Part shown: positions 47,721 to 58,525 of the stretch, piece by piece | Position numbering within the stretch: position 1 is the stretch's first letter | Layout of the letters: every line of letters starts with the position of its first letter | Origin: Blasia pusilla | Lineage: Eukaryota; Marchantiophyta; Marchantiopsida; Blasiales | Length of the DNA stretch: 64,000 nt | Reading direction: 5' to 3' | NCBI GenBank assembly: GCA_050084515.1 | Contig: CM114274.1 | Location: 11,904,001 to 11,968,000 of the forward strand | Notes under the pieces: generated by a model | What the model saw: only the letters and a program-made list of their open reading frames with translations | Database searches by the model: none | Told to the model about the DNA's origin: nothing | Position numbers and translations under genes: made by a program

Positions 47721-50003
47721 TGTCATGCGTCGACACATCGCTATACAACATACATCGCTGTCATCGAACATACACACAAATAAGCACGATCCCATATTAA
47801 TTTATGGTATCCAAAAATCGAGACAATAAGTACCAAAATATTTCCAATATATCAAGTGGAATTCACATCAATACAAGGTCTCACAAATGTGTGCACTCTC
47901 TTTTTCTCTTTCTCTCTATCGTCAAACCAAATCCACTCTCCTAATGAGAGGTTTGGGTTACACACACAAGACAAGAAGGACCACAAATTTGCTGCCTCGT
48001 GCCAAGAGGTTCAATCAATGGAGAAGATATTTTGCACTTTTGCAAGATTTCCAAATGAGAGGTACACAAACATCAACTTAAATGGAAAGAAATAAAATGA
48101 GAACTTTGTTCATGAGGTATTAACTACCCTAAAAATTTTCATTTGGACAGAGCACCATATATACATTGGTAATAGGTTTTGAGTTTTTGATGATACATCA
48201 GCAATCTGACAATTTACAAGTAGGCTAAAGTAGTGTATAGTAAAAAGTGACCTTTTAAATGTTCTCTTTGCATCTCTTCTATGATCATAACAACAAAATC
48301 ATGCATTTGGTGGAATAATTTTCTTCACAGCTCTCTTAGGCCAAAGAACTGAAGTATTTAGTGCATATTTCAGTTTTGTCTGTGAAGGGTCGTACTAAAG
48401 GTTTGGATAAGGTAAATCCGCATCATCGTCATTCACAATGAGAACATCCATGGAATTTATCTCGACCTGCAATCCTTGATATCTTGCCTAATCCCATATG
48501 AAACCATCTTTTTCGCAATCCGCTTAAGAATACCTCGTCTCCTACCACCAACTTCATATGGAAAAAATGAATGAAAATGAGTGAATGTATTATCAAAGAC
48601 TAATTAATCCACATGTAGTGTAACTTCCGAAATCTGCTCACCTTTGTGAAGCTCCAACCATTTGTAGGAATGTTGGATGAAAATTTCAAAATCGAAAGAG
48701 AATCCGAGGAGTTCTATAAAGAGAAATCACATAAGAATCAAATTTCATATGAAACATATTTTTTTAAAATAAACCAGGAAATTAAAAATCATTTGATACA
48801 TCAGATCTGAAAACCTCAAGAATTAGAGGTGACTCTATTGAAGATTTATTGTATTCTTCTCCTTCCTATCTTGAATAGACAATGGCTTCCGCTTGACTTT
48901 CGATTTTCCTTGAGGAGAATTCATCTACTGTTTTTCCTTCTCCTTAGAGAGTCCCGAGACCAACGATTGAGTTGTATTGATTGTATTGGTAGTAGGCAAG
49001 GGCAGTATGCCAATGGTTCTCTTATTTTCCCTCGTTGCAGAAGGCTCAATCTCAATAGACTGAAGTGTAGTGGATGTTGTAGAGGCAACACGGATAGCAG
49101 GTGTGACATTCTTACATGAAAAGTCATGACTAGGGAATGCAACGTCAACACATGTGGGTTTAGATAGAGAAGAGTTCCTTCTCATAGGTGGCAGATCCTC
49201 ATGAGGAGAAAATTCAGATTTTGAAGAGATATCTAAGGTGGGAATAAAATTTTGAAGAGGAGGAGATGTGGAGAGAACTTGGCGAATAGGGGAGGTGGCC
49301 TTAAGAGAATCCTATCTATGCATGGACAAGAAGTTTGTTTCCGGAAGAACAGAAGGAGTACACTCATCAACAAGGTTAGAAGTAGGAGTGATAGACTCTA
49401 AGATGGGACTAGGAATAACTCCATCACTAAGGAGAACTGTAGATGTCACTCCCTTCTTGCTTATTTGTTGTAGAATTTCCATGATTTGAGATAGAGAAGT
49501 TTTGAGACCTGCTACCTCAGCTTGTGTGCTTTCTAATAGATTCTCAAACCTCTCTAGCCTATTGCTTAATGTGTTGACTTCATTTTGCAAAACATGATAA
49601 AACATTACCCAAAATAGGTTACAATAGATCACAACTATATCTAGAAGCTTTTGGTCCCAACATCTGAGACAATCTAAATCTCCTAATGACCGACCCAAGA
49701 TTATTGTAACCAAGTTCGTAGTCTACCTTTGTTGAAATGGTTTGCACCTTCTTGGCTCTTGATCTGCCGTAGGGAGTCAAGGTCCACTTCCCAAAGTGTA
49801 AAGTTAAATATACTAAAAATGGTAACTTACTCAAAATGGTAAGTTCCTCAATATGGTTCCAAATGAGCCCAAACAAAGAGGAAACTTACTATGTCAAGTT
49901 ACCCGTTCCCTTAACATGTCATCCTCGACCTCTTGAGACTGTCATCTAGTATTTCCGAAGGTGCTCTACTATATCTTGTCAATCTATCCTAACAGACGTG
50001 ACA
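47721..50003 (-). mobile_element. LTR1 copy split by a 1.7-kb insertion
   Basis: The minus-strand LTR1 ends are recognisable: TGTCATGCGT...ACACATCGCTATACAACA at the left (LTR 3' end) and ATCCTAACAGACGTGACA at the right (LTR 5' end). The bases AAGA directly flank both ends (47,717-47,720 and 50,004-50,007), a four-base target duplication as for the 36-kb copy. LTR1 sequence is collinear from 47,721 to about 48,050 and from about 49,735 to 50,003; the middle is foreign. This copy is clearly older than the 36- and 54-kb copies. Confidence 0.8.
48060..49735. mobile_element. Insertion within LTR1 copy, with gag-like coiled-coil frame
   Basis: Sequence not found in the other LTR1 copies. On the minus strand, 49,713-49,312 (133 codons) includes a heptad-like stretch (NRLERFENLLESTQAEV, LKTSLSQIMEILQQI), of the kind found near the N-terminus of retrotransposon gag proteins, with Ser/Pro-rich sequence after it. 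No zinc knuckle or pol is visible. Exact boundaries, target duplication and family are not resolved, so it may be a truncated retroelement or other transposon. Confidence 0.4.
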
Positions 50004-50009
50004 AAGAGA

Positions 50010-50560
50010 AAGAGTAGCTAATACTATGAAGTCACTATAGAAGCCTGTCCGTAAAGTTTGGGTGAACATAGATGTTCTATTAAACCGTTGGAGTTCTCAA
50101 TGTTCATCCCTGATTAATCAAATGAAATGTTGCAACTCTTGTGGATATGTATGTTAACATACCACACATTGTGAGATGACAACCATTACTTCAAATATTT
50201 ACCCTCCATATGCCTTGTGTAATGGATACATGGTCAACTATATCAATTTGACGCCTAGTTGCTTTTACATCTGCTGCCATTGCGCAACAAGCGGGTGAAG
50301 CACTGAATGTAATGTTTATATGACGCCAACCTATATTCGTGATGTGTTAGAGATAAATCTCTTACAAATTCAGATGCTCTCCCTTGTTGACTCCAGGTTA
50401 GGTATTGAAGCCAACTACAAGGGCTTTCATAGGGGCTTTTTTCAGGAAGAATCTCTAATTGATTGCCCCTTAATATCCTAGAATTCTTGTAATGCAGCCC
50501 CTATACAACATGAATTCATTTATAGGCACGTCAAATGTTTTTGTTGGTCAACCTATAGGT
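50010..50560. other. Spacer before the Helitron remnant
   Basis: No supported feature. It may contain the diverged N-terminal end of the Helitron protein, but no diagnostic residues are seen. Confidence 0.4.
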
Positions 50561-50569
50561 AAACGAGTT

Positions 50570-51668
50570 ATATCTACAATATATACCATTGATTGAACTC
50601 CCTTATCCTCAATGTGGTCTTATAGTTCTACCCTCATCCTCTGTTGAGGCCATCCTTAAGGCATCTCAAGATAAAGGTCAGCTTACTCATAGAATGGCAG
50701 CCGACCCGTATAGCGCAAAACTCAATGTTCTGCAAGATGTCAAGTACTCGTTGCTAGTGAAAAGGCGTAAATCTTATGATATCTTCCACAATGGCAAGGT
50801 GATCTGGGGACCGCTTTCTCAGTGACCAATATGGGATGTCACTTGATTGTGGTCTCACCATTGAAACAAGGATCTTTCCATTCCTTTTTCCCTATACGAG
50901 GGAATACTTCACAGATAAGTCATCCTTTATTGACTATATCCGAAATCAAGTTAGAGAGTTTTTTAGTGTTTTTAAGCTTTACAAACCATATGTCCTCTTC
51001 ATGTATCAATTGCGCCAATCTACAAGCCTAGCATCTTCAAGCCACATACGTATCCTCAATAAGGAGCTTGAGCAATTGAAATGCAATAACTTGACTTACC
51101 AAATGAAGAAATTTATTCACACCTTTCTAGGTGTAGTTTCTATGCATAAATGCTAGGAAGCCCATCCTAGCATCGTCGTCACCTAAGGGACTTGAAAACC
51201 ATGTTGGGTAAATGGGGAATGTCTGATCTGTTCATGACCCTTACCTTTGACGAAGTATTAGATACAAGATGGCAAGAGATCAGCGACATCGAGCGTTTGG
51301 TATAAAGGCTTAATCCCAACTTCTCGTGGAGGGACGCCCAAGTGGAGTGTGTAGTCTTGTTTCACACGAGGCGCTAATAAACTTTTTCAGTAATTATATA
51401 CTCTTTGGACCCCAAATTCTTGGCCGCATCAGCAACTACCTGATTCGGTACGAGCTACAGGATAGGGGGAGTCTCCACTCTCATATAATTCTGTGGGTTA
51501 ATAACAACGCCATTGATCAAGTGACCTCTGAAATATGATGCAACATTCCTGTCGAACCATATCCTTCCCGGTCTAATCATATTCATAATGCTGCAGCAAT
51601 ACTTCGCCATTACGTGACCACTGAGCAACTTCATGTATGCAAACAAGGGGTTTGTACAATGAAGGCTA
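50570..51668 (+). pseudogene. Helitron Rep/helicase-protein fragment, truncated by LTR2
   Basis: Rolling-circle transposon protein relic in several plus-strand frames. 50,589-50,825 contains RMAADPYSAKLNVLQDVKY. 50,836-51,156 contains FPFLFPYTREYFTDKS and YKPYVLFMYQLRQSTSLASS, matching the Helitron-like N-terminal domain. About 51,195-51,300 gives LGKWGMSDLFMTLTFDEV then RWQEI, corresponding to the family's DLF-T-T...P-W-EI block. 51,326-51,538 ends IRYELQDRGSLHSHIILWV, which is the HUH nuclease motif (H-S-H after Q-x-RG). The Rep Tyr region and the PIF1-type helicase would follow, but the sequence stops at 51,670 where an LTR begins. Stops and frameshifts make it inactive. Confidence 0.75.
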
Positions 51669-51670
51669 CT

Positions 51671-52278
51671 TGTCGTGCGCATACATATCGCTACATAACA
51701 TACATCGTTGGTCACATCTACATCACACAACACCAGTCTTCCCCACACATGGGTCGATCCACACATGTCCAAAAATCAACTCATACGTATACATGGAGAT
51801 CACAAAGCAAAATAAAGAGTAGTAAAAATGGCACACCTGGCCTAAAACTCCATCTCCTCAATCTATATCGAGCCTCGTCCACCCTGCGCTATCAAAGAAT
51901 CTGGACGCTAGCACCCTAGTCCTATCTCACACACATAAGAGAGGTGCTCCAACGGCCCGACATGAGAAAGATGGCTTAGGAAAGCCATCTTCCTCTCTTA
52001 TATAGGGTTGGGAAGAGCCAAATGGCTCTTCCCCTAAAAATAGCTACCCTCTTGGTAACCTGCGCGTACAAGTTACTAGGAGCGGGTGACCTGGTCGACA
52101 AGTCACCCAAGTGTGAAAGACCTAAACAGGAAAGTTGTCAGAAACGACGTTCCTGACACAATGGACTTATCCTCAATCTTACCTGACAATGTGGGACAAA
52201 GTTACACTCAAGATAGTCCGCTGGCTCCTACGCCCTATCCACGATAGATCTTGGCCTATCGGCTTCTCAGATGTGACA
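51671..52278 (-). mobile_element. LTR2, full-length LTR, minus strand
   Basis: Read on the minus strand it begins TGTCACATCTGAG (52,278) and ends ATGCGCACGACA (51,671), 608 bp with TG...CA ends. The last 120 bases resemble the tails of elements A and B. A TATA element (CCCTATATAAGAG on the minus strand, about 51,996-52,008) lies mid-LTR, as expected at the U3/R boundary. It sits between the broken Helitron frame on one side and the 3' tail of element B on the other. No matching target duplication is seen (CTACT on the left, ACCGT on the right). Confidence 0.75.
51968..52033 (-). promoter_or_regulatory. LTR2 core promoter: TATA box between two perfect hairpins
   Basis: On the minus strand the order is a hairpin with 11-bp arms GGGAAGAGCCA (52,010-52,020 and 52,023-52,033, two-base loop), TATATAAG, then a hairpin with 10-bp arms AAGATGGCTT (51,968-51,977 and 51,982-51,991, four-base loop). 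By the usual TATA-to-start distance of about 30 bases, transcription would begin near or within the second hairpin. Confidence 0.6.
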
Positions 52279-52280
52279 AC

Positions 52281-52403
52281 CGTCGTGCACATACATATCG
52301 CTATACAACATACATCGATGGTCACATCTACACCACACAACACCGATCTTCCCCACACATGGGTCGATCCACACATGTACAAAAATCAACTTATACATAA
52401 CCA
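52281..52403 (-). repeat. Truncated LTR2-type tail of element B
   Basis: The minus-strand sequence from TGGTTATGTATAAG to GTGCACGACG matches the last 120 bases of LTR2, lacking the front 480. It directly follows the polypurine tract CTAGGGGTG (52,404-52,412) and is separated by two bases from the complete LTR2. Confidence 0.65.
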
Positions 52404-52477
52404 CACCCCTAGCTGGCAGTTGGACTCCCCTAACTCTAGATAGAAAATATCATATCTCTCTAATATGACCTACTACC

Positions 52478-54157
52478 CTATACACATCTCAGACACATCC
52501 ATCGTCCCGTGGGAACTACATCGAGAGGGGGGATCAGACATGACATATGCCACCCTCGAGAACAACCATCACATATCAACATGGTGGCTACACCCCTCGC
52601 AGATCCGCACAACATACACCTCAAGCCTGTAGGTACCACTGCCAAGCTCGGATCCACGGTCCCGTCTACGTTCGGAAGATGACATGGCGCACAATTGCGC
52701 ACATGATCCTTCCAAACCATACCATCCCGTCCTTCCAACATGAGGACTCTGGTTGATAATACCTCGCGCATACGTCGGATCGTGCGTCTTGCAATGACAT
52801 CTAGCGTCGTGGGTGCTGCCTGCTGTAAATACACGTAATCTCCAAGATGAAACCTCCTAATCCGTGGACGATAACCTCCTCCACGAATGGTCGCGTACCT
52901 CAATGTATCTCTATGCTGAGCAATAGCTAAGTTCTCAAAGGCCATAGGCATAACTCTACAAAAAACTCCGCCCTCTGAGAACATGCTTGTACCCACATAT
53001 CTGGATCATCAAGATCTAACACCTCCGCCATGTCACGTCGAATAGTTGCAGGTAAATCTGGCTCTCTCCCAACGAGCAAAAAGTACGGTGAAAATGACGC
53101 CAAAGATGCCTGCCGACTAAAGCGATAACCCACAGCCAACCATGGCAACTATAGGTCCCACTCCCTCAACTGTCCCCGCTGCAAGCCATACTTGTGCAAT
53201 AAGCTCTCTTCACCGTCTGTACTACTCTCTCCGCCAACCCATCCGCCTCAAGATGATCTCTGGACGTGGTGCGGTGATCTATCAGCTCCTAATCACACAA
53301 GACCTGAAACTCTCCCCTAAACTCGGTACCCTGGTCAGTCAACACCTCCGCCGGTGCACCAAAGTGACTAAGCACACGATCTAGAAACGCATAAGCAGTT
53401 CCCTCGCTCGCCTTGTTCGGTAGTGCCACCAACTCTATCTACTTGGAGAAATGCTCCACCATGACCAACACGTACCTGTGATGACGCCCCGTCAATGGCA
53501 AAGGTCCCGCAAAGTCTAAACTCCACGGATAACCTTAACCCATAATCGGCAAAGGATATTTCTATGGAGTGGAAGCATTGAAGGATGCTCACACTCTGTC
53601 ATATACCATATATCTGGCCACAAACTGCTGTATCCGAGTATGCATGCCGCGCCACCAATACTGAACATGGAGTAAGCTATAAGTACGCTTTACTCCAAAA
53701 TGCCCCAACTCCTCATGGACATGTCGCACTACACGTGCTTGCTGGGAAGGATGAGGTACCACTCGTATCCTACCATCTCCCCATACCCGCAAAATATGAG
53801 TCCCCTCCCATCTGAACCTCTTGGCGCTCTATAGGATCTGATCCCCCTCCCTAGCACTCACAATGCTCGCTATGATGCCAGTGCACAAGAACTTCATAAC
53901 CTCCACGTTGTCATGGATATCACGACCACCTGTCGCCTCCTCACTAACCTGTGGATCCAAAGACTCATCATCCAACCCCACCACTTGAGTCATCACCTGT
54001 GACTGACCTACCATAGTCAACCAACAAAGATAGGCAGATGCATGCCAACCGGGCACTCTCCCTCGTAAGAGCTGTACTGTGCCTCTCCAATGTTGTTCGA
54101 TCGGCTGCGTAAGCCACAACGAACTCCCTCTCCTTGTCATCTCTCTGAGTAAGCATT
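52478..54157 (-). pseudogene. Ty3/gypsy element B: RNase H start, integrase and PHD finger
   Basis: A minus-strand relative of elements A and C. At 54,156-54,100 the frame LTQRDDKEREFVVAYA is the RNase H start. Integrase follows: HVHEELGHFGVKRTYSLL (zinc-binding region, 53,720 area; the Cys pair is changed to Tyr in ARYMVYD), core remnants, and WLAVGYRFSRQASLASFSPY (53,140-53,090). The last frame, 52,996-52,478, has GDYVYLQQAAPTTLDV and an intact PHD finger (52,481-52,621; CMLCG, CDGC, WHMSC, WMCLRC). RNase H is truncated because the following sequence is replaced by an LTR1 copy at 54,158. Stops and frameshifts throughout. Confidence 0.8.
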
Positions 54158-54799
54158 TGTTGTGCGCATACACATCGCTACACAACATACATCGTTGTCA
54201 CCGAATACACACACAAACACGCACGATCCCATGTTAACTCATGGCATCCAAATAACAAGACAAGAAGTACCAAAATATCTCCAATAAAAGTAAGATCCAA
54301 TCTCTCTCTACACCATCTCACACCATAGCTCTCAAAGGTGTGCACTCTCTCTCATGTCAAACCAAACCCACTCTCCTAATGAGAGGCTTGGGTTACACTC
54401 ATAAGGCAAGGGACCATAGCTCCGCCGCCTCATGCCAAGAGGTTCAACAAAGAGAGAATGAGCTCTCAAGCTCTCTCTCCTTGGGATATACCCCTTCCCT
54501 CTCCCAAGCTCTCTCCATGGTAACCTATTCTCCCAAGTCACCTCCTTGGCTCTTGACCTGATGTAGGAGGTCAAGGGCCATTTACCAAAAATATAAAGTC
54601 GATCATATACTCAAAATGGTACTTACCTAAAATAGTAAGTTCCTAAATATGGCTCCAAATGAGCCAAAACGAAGGGGAAACCTGCTCTCTCAGGTTTCCC
54701 GGAGCCTCAGCAGGTCATCCTCAACCTCCTAGGCATATCCTCTACTACTCGTGAAGACGCTCTACTAGATCTGACCGATCTATCCTAAAGGACGTGACA
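54158..54799 (-). mobile_element. LTR1, full-length copy, minus strand
   Basis: 642 bp; on the minus strand TGTCACGTCCTTTAG at 54,799 to GCGCACAACA at 54,158. Highly similar to the 36-kb solo copy in the opposite orientation except for the telomeric replacement there. It contains a hairpin GGGAAACCTG/CAGGTTTCCC (54,675-54,700). Flanks are GCATT and GCTAT, so there is no clean target duplication: one side is element B RNase H, the other a truncated LTR1 tail of element C. It is thus probably part of a rearranged element and not a simple insertion. Confidence 0.85.
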
Positions 54800-54800
54800 G

Positions 54801-54940
54801 CTATCGTGCGCATACACATCGCTACACAACATACATCGCTGTCACCGAACACACATACAAACACACACGATCCCATGCTAACTCATGTCATCCAAATAAC
54901 AAGACAAGAAGTACCAAAATATCTCCCATCACCCCCCTAG
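54801..54940 (-). repeat. Truncated LTR1 tail and polypurine tract of element C
   Basis: On the minus strand the tract CTAGGGGGGTGA (54,940-54,929) is followed by TGGGAGATATTTTGGTACTT... to GCGCACGATAG (54,928-54,801), the last 128 bases of LTR1. The first 510 bases of an LTR1 are absent, and a complete LTR1 starts one base later. Confidence 0.7.
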
Positions 54941-55116
54941 TTGGTGGTTAGGTCCCTCTAACTCTAGATAGCCATCTATCCCTACCTACCATGACATACA
55001 TCTCTCGGACGCTAAGAGCAAGAAGGCCGGGTGCTCATGTGGCCCCATCGTTAGTCGCCTTCTTGTCATCCATGTCAGAGAAAAAAGTCGGGATCAAAAC
55101 CTACCTAGTATCTCCT

Positions 55117-55740
55117 CTATGTACATCTGGGACACATCCATCGTCCCCGAGGAACCCTAGTGAGAGGTGGCGTCAGACATACCATATGCCAACCTCTCGA
55201 ACAGCCATCACAGACTAGCATCGTGGTCGCACCACGAGCAGAACCACACAACATACAACGCAAGCCTGCAAGAACTACTGCTAAGATTGGATCCACTATA
55301 CCATCAATGTTAGGAAGGTGACATGGCGCACAATTACGCACATGGTCCTTCCATGCCATACCATCGCGTTCCTCTAGCAAGAGAACACCGGATGGCAAAA
55401 CGTCACGCACTCTCAAGATAGTGCGCCCTGCAGTCACATCCAACGTCTTCGGTGTCGTCTGCTGCAAGTAGACATAATCTCCTTGATGAAACCTCCGGAT
55501 AGTTGGTTGATAACCACCACCCCGAAAAGTCGCATACCTCAACGTATCCTGATGCTGCGCAATCGCCAAGTTCTCGAACGCCATGGGCATCACTCTCCAA
55601 AACAACTCAGCCCTCTGAGAACATGCTCGCATCCATACATTTGGGTCATCAAGGTCCAACACCTTACCAGCATCTTGACAAATGGCCGCAGGTAAATCTG
55701 GCTCCCGGCCATAAAGTAGCAAGTACGGTGAAAAAATGCT
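55117..55740 (-). pseudogene. Element C: integrase C-terminal region and PHD finger
   Basis: The frame 55,800-55,117 continues integrase after a one-base shift near 55,740 (within a T run). It includes FSPYLLLYGREPDLPAAI, FHQGDYVYLQQTTPKTLDV (C-terminal strand domain) and then a PHD finger at 55,120-55,260 with all ligands: C-x2-C (CMLCG), C-x2-C (CDGC), WHMVC, and W-x-C-x2-C (WMCPRC). PHD fingers usually read histone H3 tail marks; at the end of integrase it could direct integration into particular chromatin. The stop at 55,117 is the natural end of pol, followed within 180 bases by the purine tract. Confidence 0.85.
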
Positions 55741-56498
55741 AAGGATGCCTGCCTGCTGAATCTGTATCCCATCGCCAACCAGGGCAACTGGAGGTCCCAA
55801 TCTCCTAGGTGACCTCTCTGCAAGCCATACTTGCGTAAACCCCTCTTCACCATCTGCACAACTCTCTCCGCTAATCCATCCGCATCGGGATGATCTCGCG
55901 AAGTCGTGTGATGGTTGATCAGCGCCTGATCATACAAGGCTTGGAACTCACCACGAAACTCGGTACCCTGGTTTGTCAACACCTCAGCCAGAGCGCCATA
56001 ATGACTCAGCACTCTGTCAAGGAAGGCATAAGCTATTCCCTCACTCGCTTTGTCAGGCAATGCAACCAACTCGATCCACTTCGAGAAGTGCTTGACCATC
56101 ACCAACACATAACGACTTTGACGCTCCGTCAAAAGCAAAGGTCATGCAAAATCCAAACTCCATCTATACCCTAAGCCCATGATCGATAATGGATGCAACT
56201 GTGGAGTCAAAGCATTGAACGATGCTCGAACCCAATCACACACTATGCACCTGGCAACAAACTGCTGAACGTCAGTCTGCATGCCTTGCCACCAATACTG
56301 ATTTTGGAGCAAGCTGTACGTCCGCTTCACCCCAAAGTGACCCAACTCCTCGTGGGCATGCCGCACTAGTCGTGCTCTCTGCAAAGGATGTGGCACTGCG
56401 CGTACTCTGCCATCCTTCCAAACCCTCAAAACATGTGTCCCCTCCCAACGGAACCGTCTGGCCCGCTGTAGGATCCGATCTCGCTCTCTAGCAGCCAC
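55590..56498 (-). pseudogene. Element C: integrase zinc domain and catalytic core
   Basis: Two minus-strand frames in register, 56,498-56,142 and 56,138-55,590, separated by one stop. The HHCC zinc region is intact (HEELGHFGVKRTYSLL, CIVC). Core: first Asp in WSLDFA, second Asp position changed to Asn (VLTNQGTEF, where element A has VLTDQGTEF), Glu in DADGLAERVVQ. The core is therefore catalytically dead. A one-base frameshift near 56,500 joins it to RNase H in the preceding frame. Confidence 0.9.
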
Positions 56499-57322
56499 GG
56501 TGCTGCAACGCTGTTAGTACGAAGGTACTCCAAGACTACTCCATCATCATGAATATCTTGGCCACCAGTCGTCTCCTCACATGCCTCGGGATCCAAGGAC
56601 TCTCCACTAGACCTCGCCATCAAAGTCTCCACACTCTGGCTCTCCATAGCCAACATGCCTAAATAGGCTGACGCGTGCCATCCTGACACTGACTCCTCAT
56701 CACTCTCTCCATGCCATCGAGCTCCAATCGCATCTCGCTGACTCGGGCATGGGTTACGACTCAACCCATCTGCATCCTGGTTGAGCATCCTAGGTCTATG
56801 TACTACGTGAAAATCATATTCCTGCAACAACAAAGCCCATCTCGCAAGCTTCCCTGTAACCTTGTCAGACTCCATCAACCACTTCAGTGGTTGATGATCA
56901 GTGATGACGGTAAACGGGTTGCCGAATAAGTAACACCTGAAATGTGCGATAGCCCACACCGCAGCCAAGCACTCACCCTCATACGACCTGTACTTTGCCT
57001 CTGCAGCGTTGTTCGAGCGGCTAGCATAAGCCACCATGAACTCTCTATCCTCATCATCATGTTGGGTGAGCACCGCTCCAAGCCCCAACATGCTCCAATC
57101 TGTGTGCAACTGGAAAGGACGCCCCCTGATCGGTCTCCTCAAGATGGGCGCATACGTCAACCTGTCCTTGAGCAACTGAAATGCTTGCTCTTGCTCGTCC
57201 CCCCAATGCCACTTGTGATCCACCTTTGTCAGCAAGTTCAGCGGCTTCGCAATCGAACTGAATCCCTTCACGTACCGCCGATAGAAGTTCGCCAATCCCA
57301 TGAGCGCGTGAACATGGCTCAC
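56426..57322 (-). pseudogene. Element C: RNase H domain
   Basis: A 298-codon minus-strand frame. It starts with the RT thumb/connection (SHVHALMGLANFYRRYVKGF, then PLNLLTK), followed by RNase H with the acidic positions visible: TDWSMLGLGAVLTQ, YEGECLAAVWAIAHF, FTVITDHQPLKWLM and NQDADGLSR. A tail of about 100 residues links to integrase. This is the best-preserved single frame of the element. The frame stays in register with RT upstream, separated by a TAG near 57,366. Confidence 0.92.
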
Positions 57323-58180
57323 ATCTGTAGGGCGTGGAATGCGTGAGATAGCCTCTACCTTTGTCTACTGAACACCAAGGCCCCTTGGGTATATCGTATG
57401 ACCCAAGTACTCAATCTGGTCGTAGAAGAACTTGCACTTGCCTGGATGTAGCTTCAGCCCATGTAATTGCAATCGTCAAAACACCTTCTCTAGATGTCGC
57501 TCATGCTCCTCAACCGTGGCGCTAAAGACTATGATGTCATCAATATAACACATAGCAAAATCCAGACCAGCCAAGATCCTATCCATGACCCTTTGAAACT
57601 CAACTAGGTTGTTCTTTAACCCAAATGGTAAGAACCGCCACTGGTACAAACAATCCTTCCCGTGAGGATCGATGCCCCAAAATGCCGTCTTCTGCCTGTC
57701 CTCCAATCTGATAGGCGGCTGATGGTATCCGGCTCGCAAATCCAATGAACTGAAGACCTTTGCGTGACCAATCGCATCAAAGATCTCCTCAATGACATAC
57801 CTATCGGACTTCGTCTGTCGATTGATAGGTCAATAATCCCCACACATCCGCCTATCCGTCCAGTTGCCATGCACATCCTTCTTGGCGGGCATGACAGTGG
57901 CAGATGCATACTCCCCATGGGACATCTCCACTAGTCCTGCTCCGACCAAGTCATGGCTCCTACTCTGAATTAGAGCCCTCTCCATATCACTGTACCTGTA
58001 GGGTCGTCGGAAGATCGGCGTATCACTCGACAACTCAATGCGGATCCCCAGTCCCTTCAACGTACCCAAATCCTCCATGCTAAATGCAAAGCAACTCCTA
58101 TAACTCCTGAGGAACTGATGTATCCGGCGCCGCTCTCCTCCTATCAACTTAGGGCCCATATTTGGCTCCCAAGTCTCCAT
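57323..58180 (-). pseudogene. Element C: reverse transcriptase
   Basis: The frame 58,180-57,830 begins with the pre-RT segment and the RT N-terminal part (IELSSDTPIFRRPYRYS, GLVEMSHGEYASATVMPAKK, RMCGDY). After a TGA at 57,830 the same frame continues 57,745-57,476 with SSLDLRAGYHQ, the FLPFGLKN segment and the catalytic CYIDDI (57,536-57,547), ending at TGA 57,476. GKCKFFYDQIEYLGHTI follows in frame. The active-site aspartates are intact; the breaks are point nonsense changes. It would copy element RNA into DNA. Reads as a Ty3/gypsy RT. Confidence 0.93.
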
Positions 58181-58181
58181 C

Positions 58182-58525
58182 GTGACTACGGTAGGACTCT
58201 CTGGTGCGGGTATCGGTGGTTGCTATGGTGCAACCCCGTCTCGAACAACACTCGGCTGCTCTTCTGCAGCCAACTGCAAAATCTGATCTCCTCCACGTGC
58301 AGTGCTCTGAACTATGCTCGATGATGTGGCTATCATCTCCTCGCGTACCTGCAAAACATCCCAAGAAGTCCAAGGGTGTCTCTCCCGATCTCCCCTCATG
58401 TGTCGATCTCCTCAAGGCTCGCCCCTAGCCACTGTCTCCACTGTCTCGGTAGGCATGGGGCTCACCAACGCAACCGCTGTGATCTGTCGCGATCTCATCC
58501 GACGCTGCTCAGCCACTTCCAAGTT
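58182..58525 (-). pseudogene. Element C: linker between methyltransferase and RT
   Basis: Stays in the RT frame across the stretch with two stops (TGA 58,412; TAG 58,223). The translation is polar and Gln/Glu/Pro-rich (VREEMIATSSSIVQS, QILQLAAEEQPSVV). No domain recognised. Its continuity shows that methyltransferase and RT were one polyprotein. Confidence 0.6.

Noticed and set aside
51671-52278. LTR2 as a simple insertion into the Helitron
   Set aside because: No target duplication and no Helitron continuation on the other side; the right flank is element B's tail.
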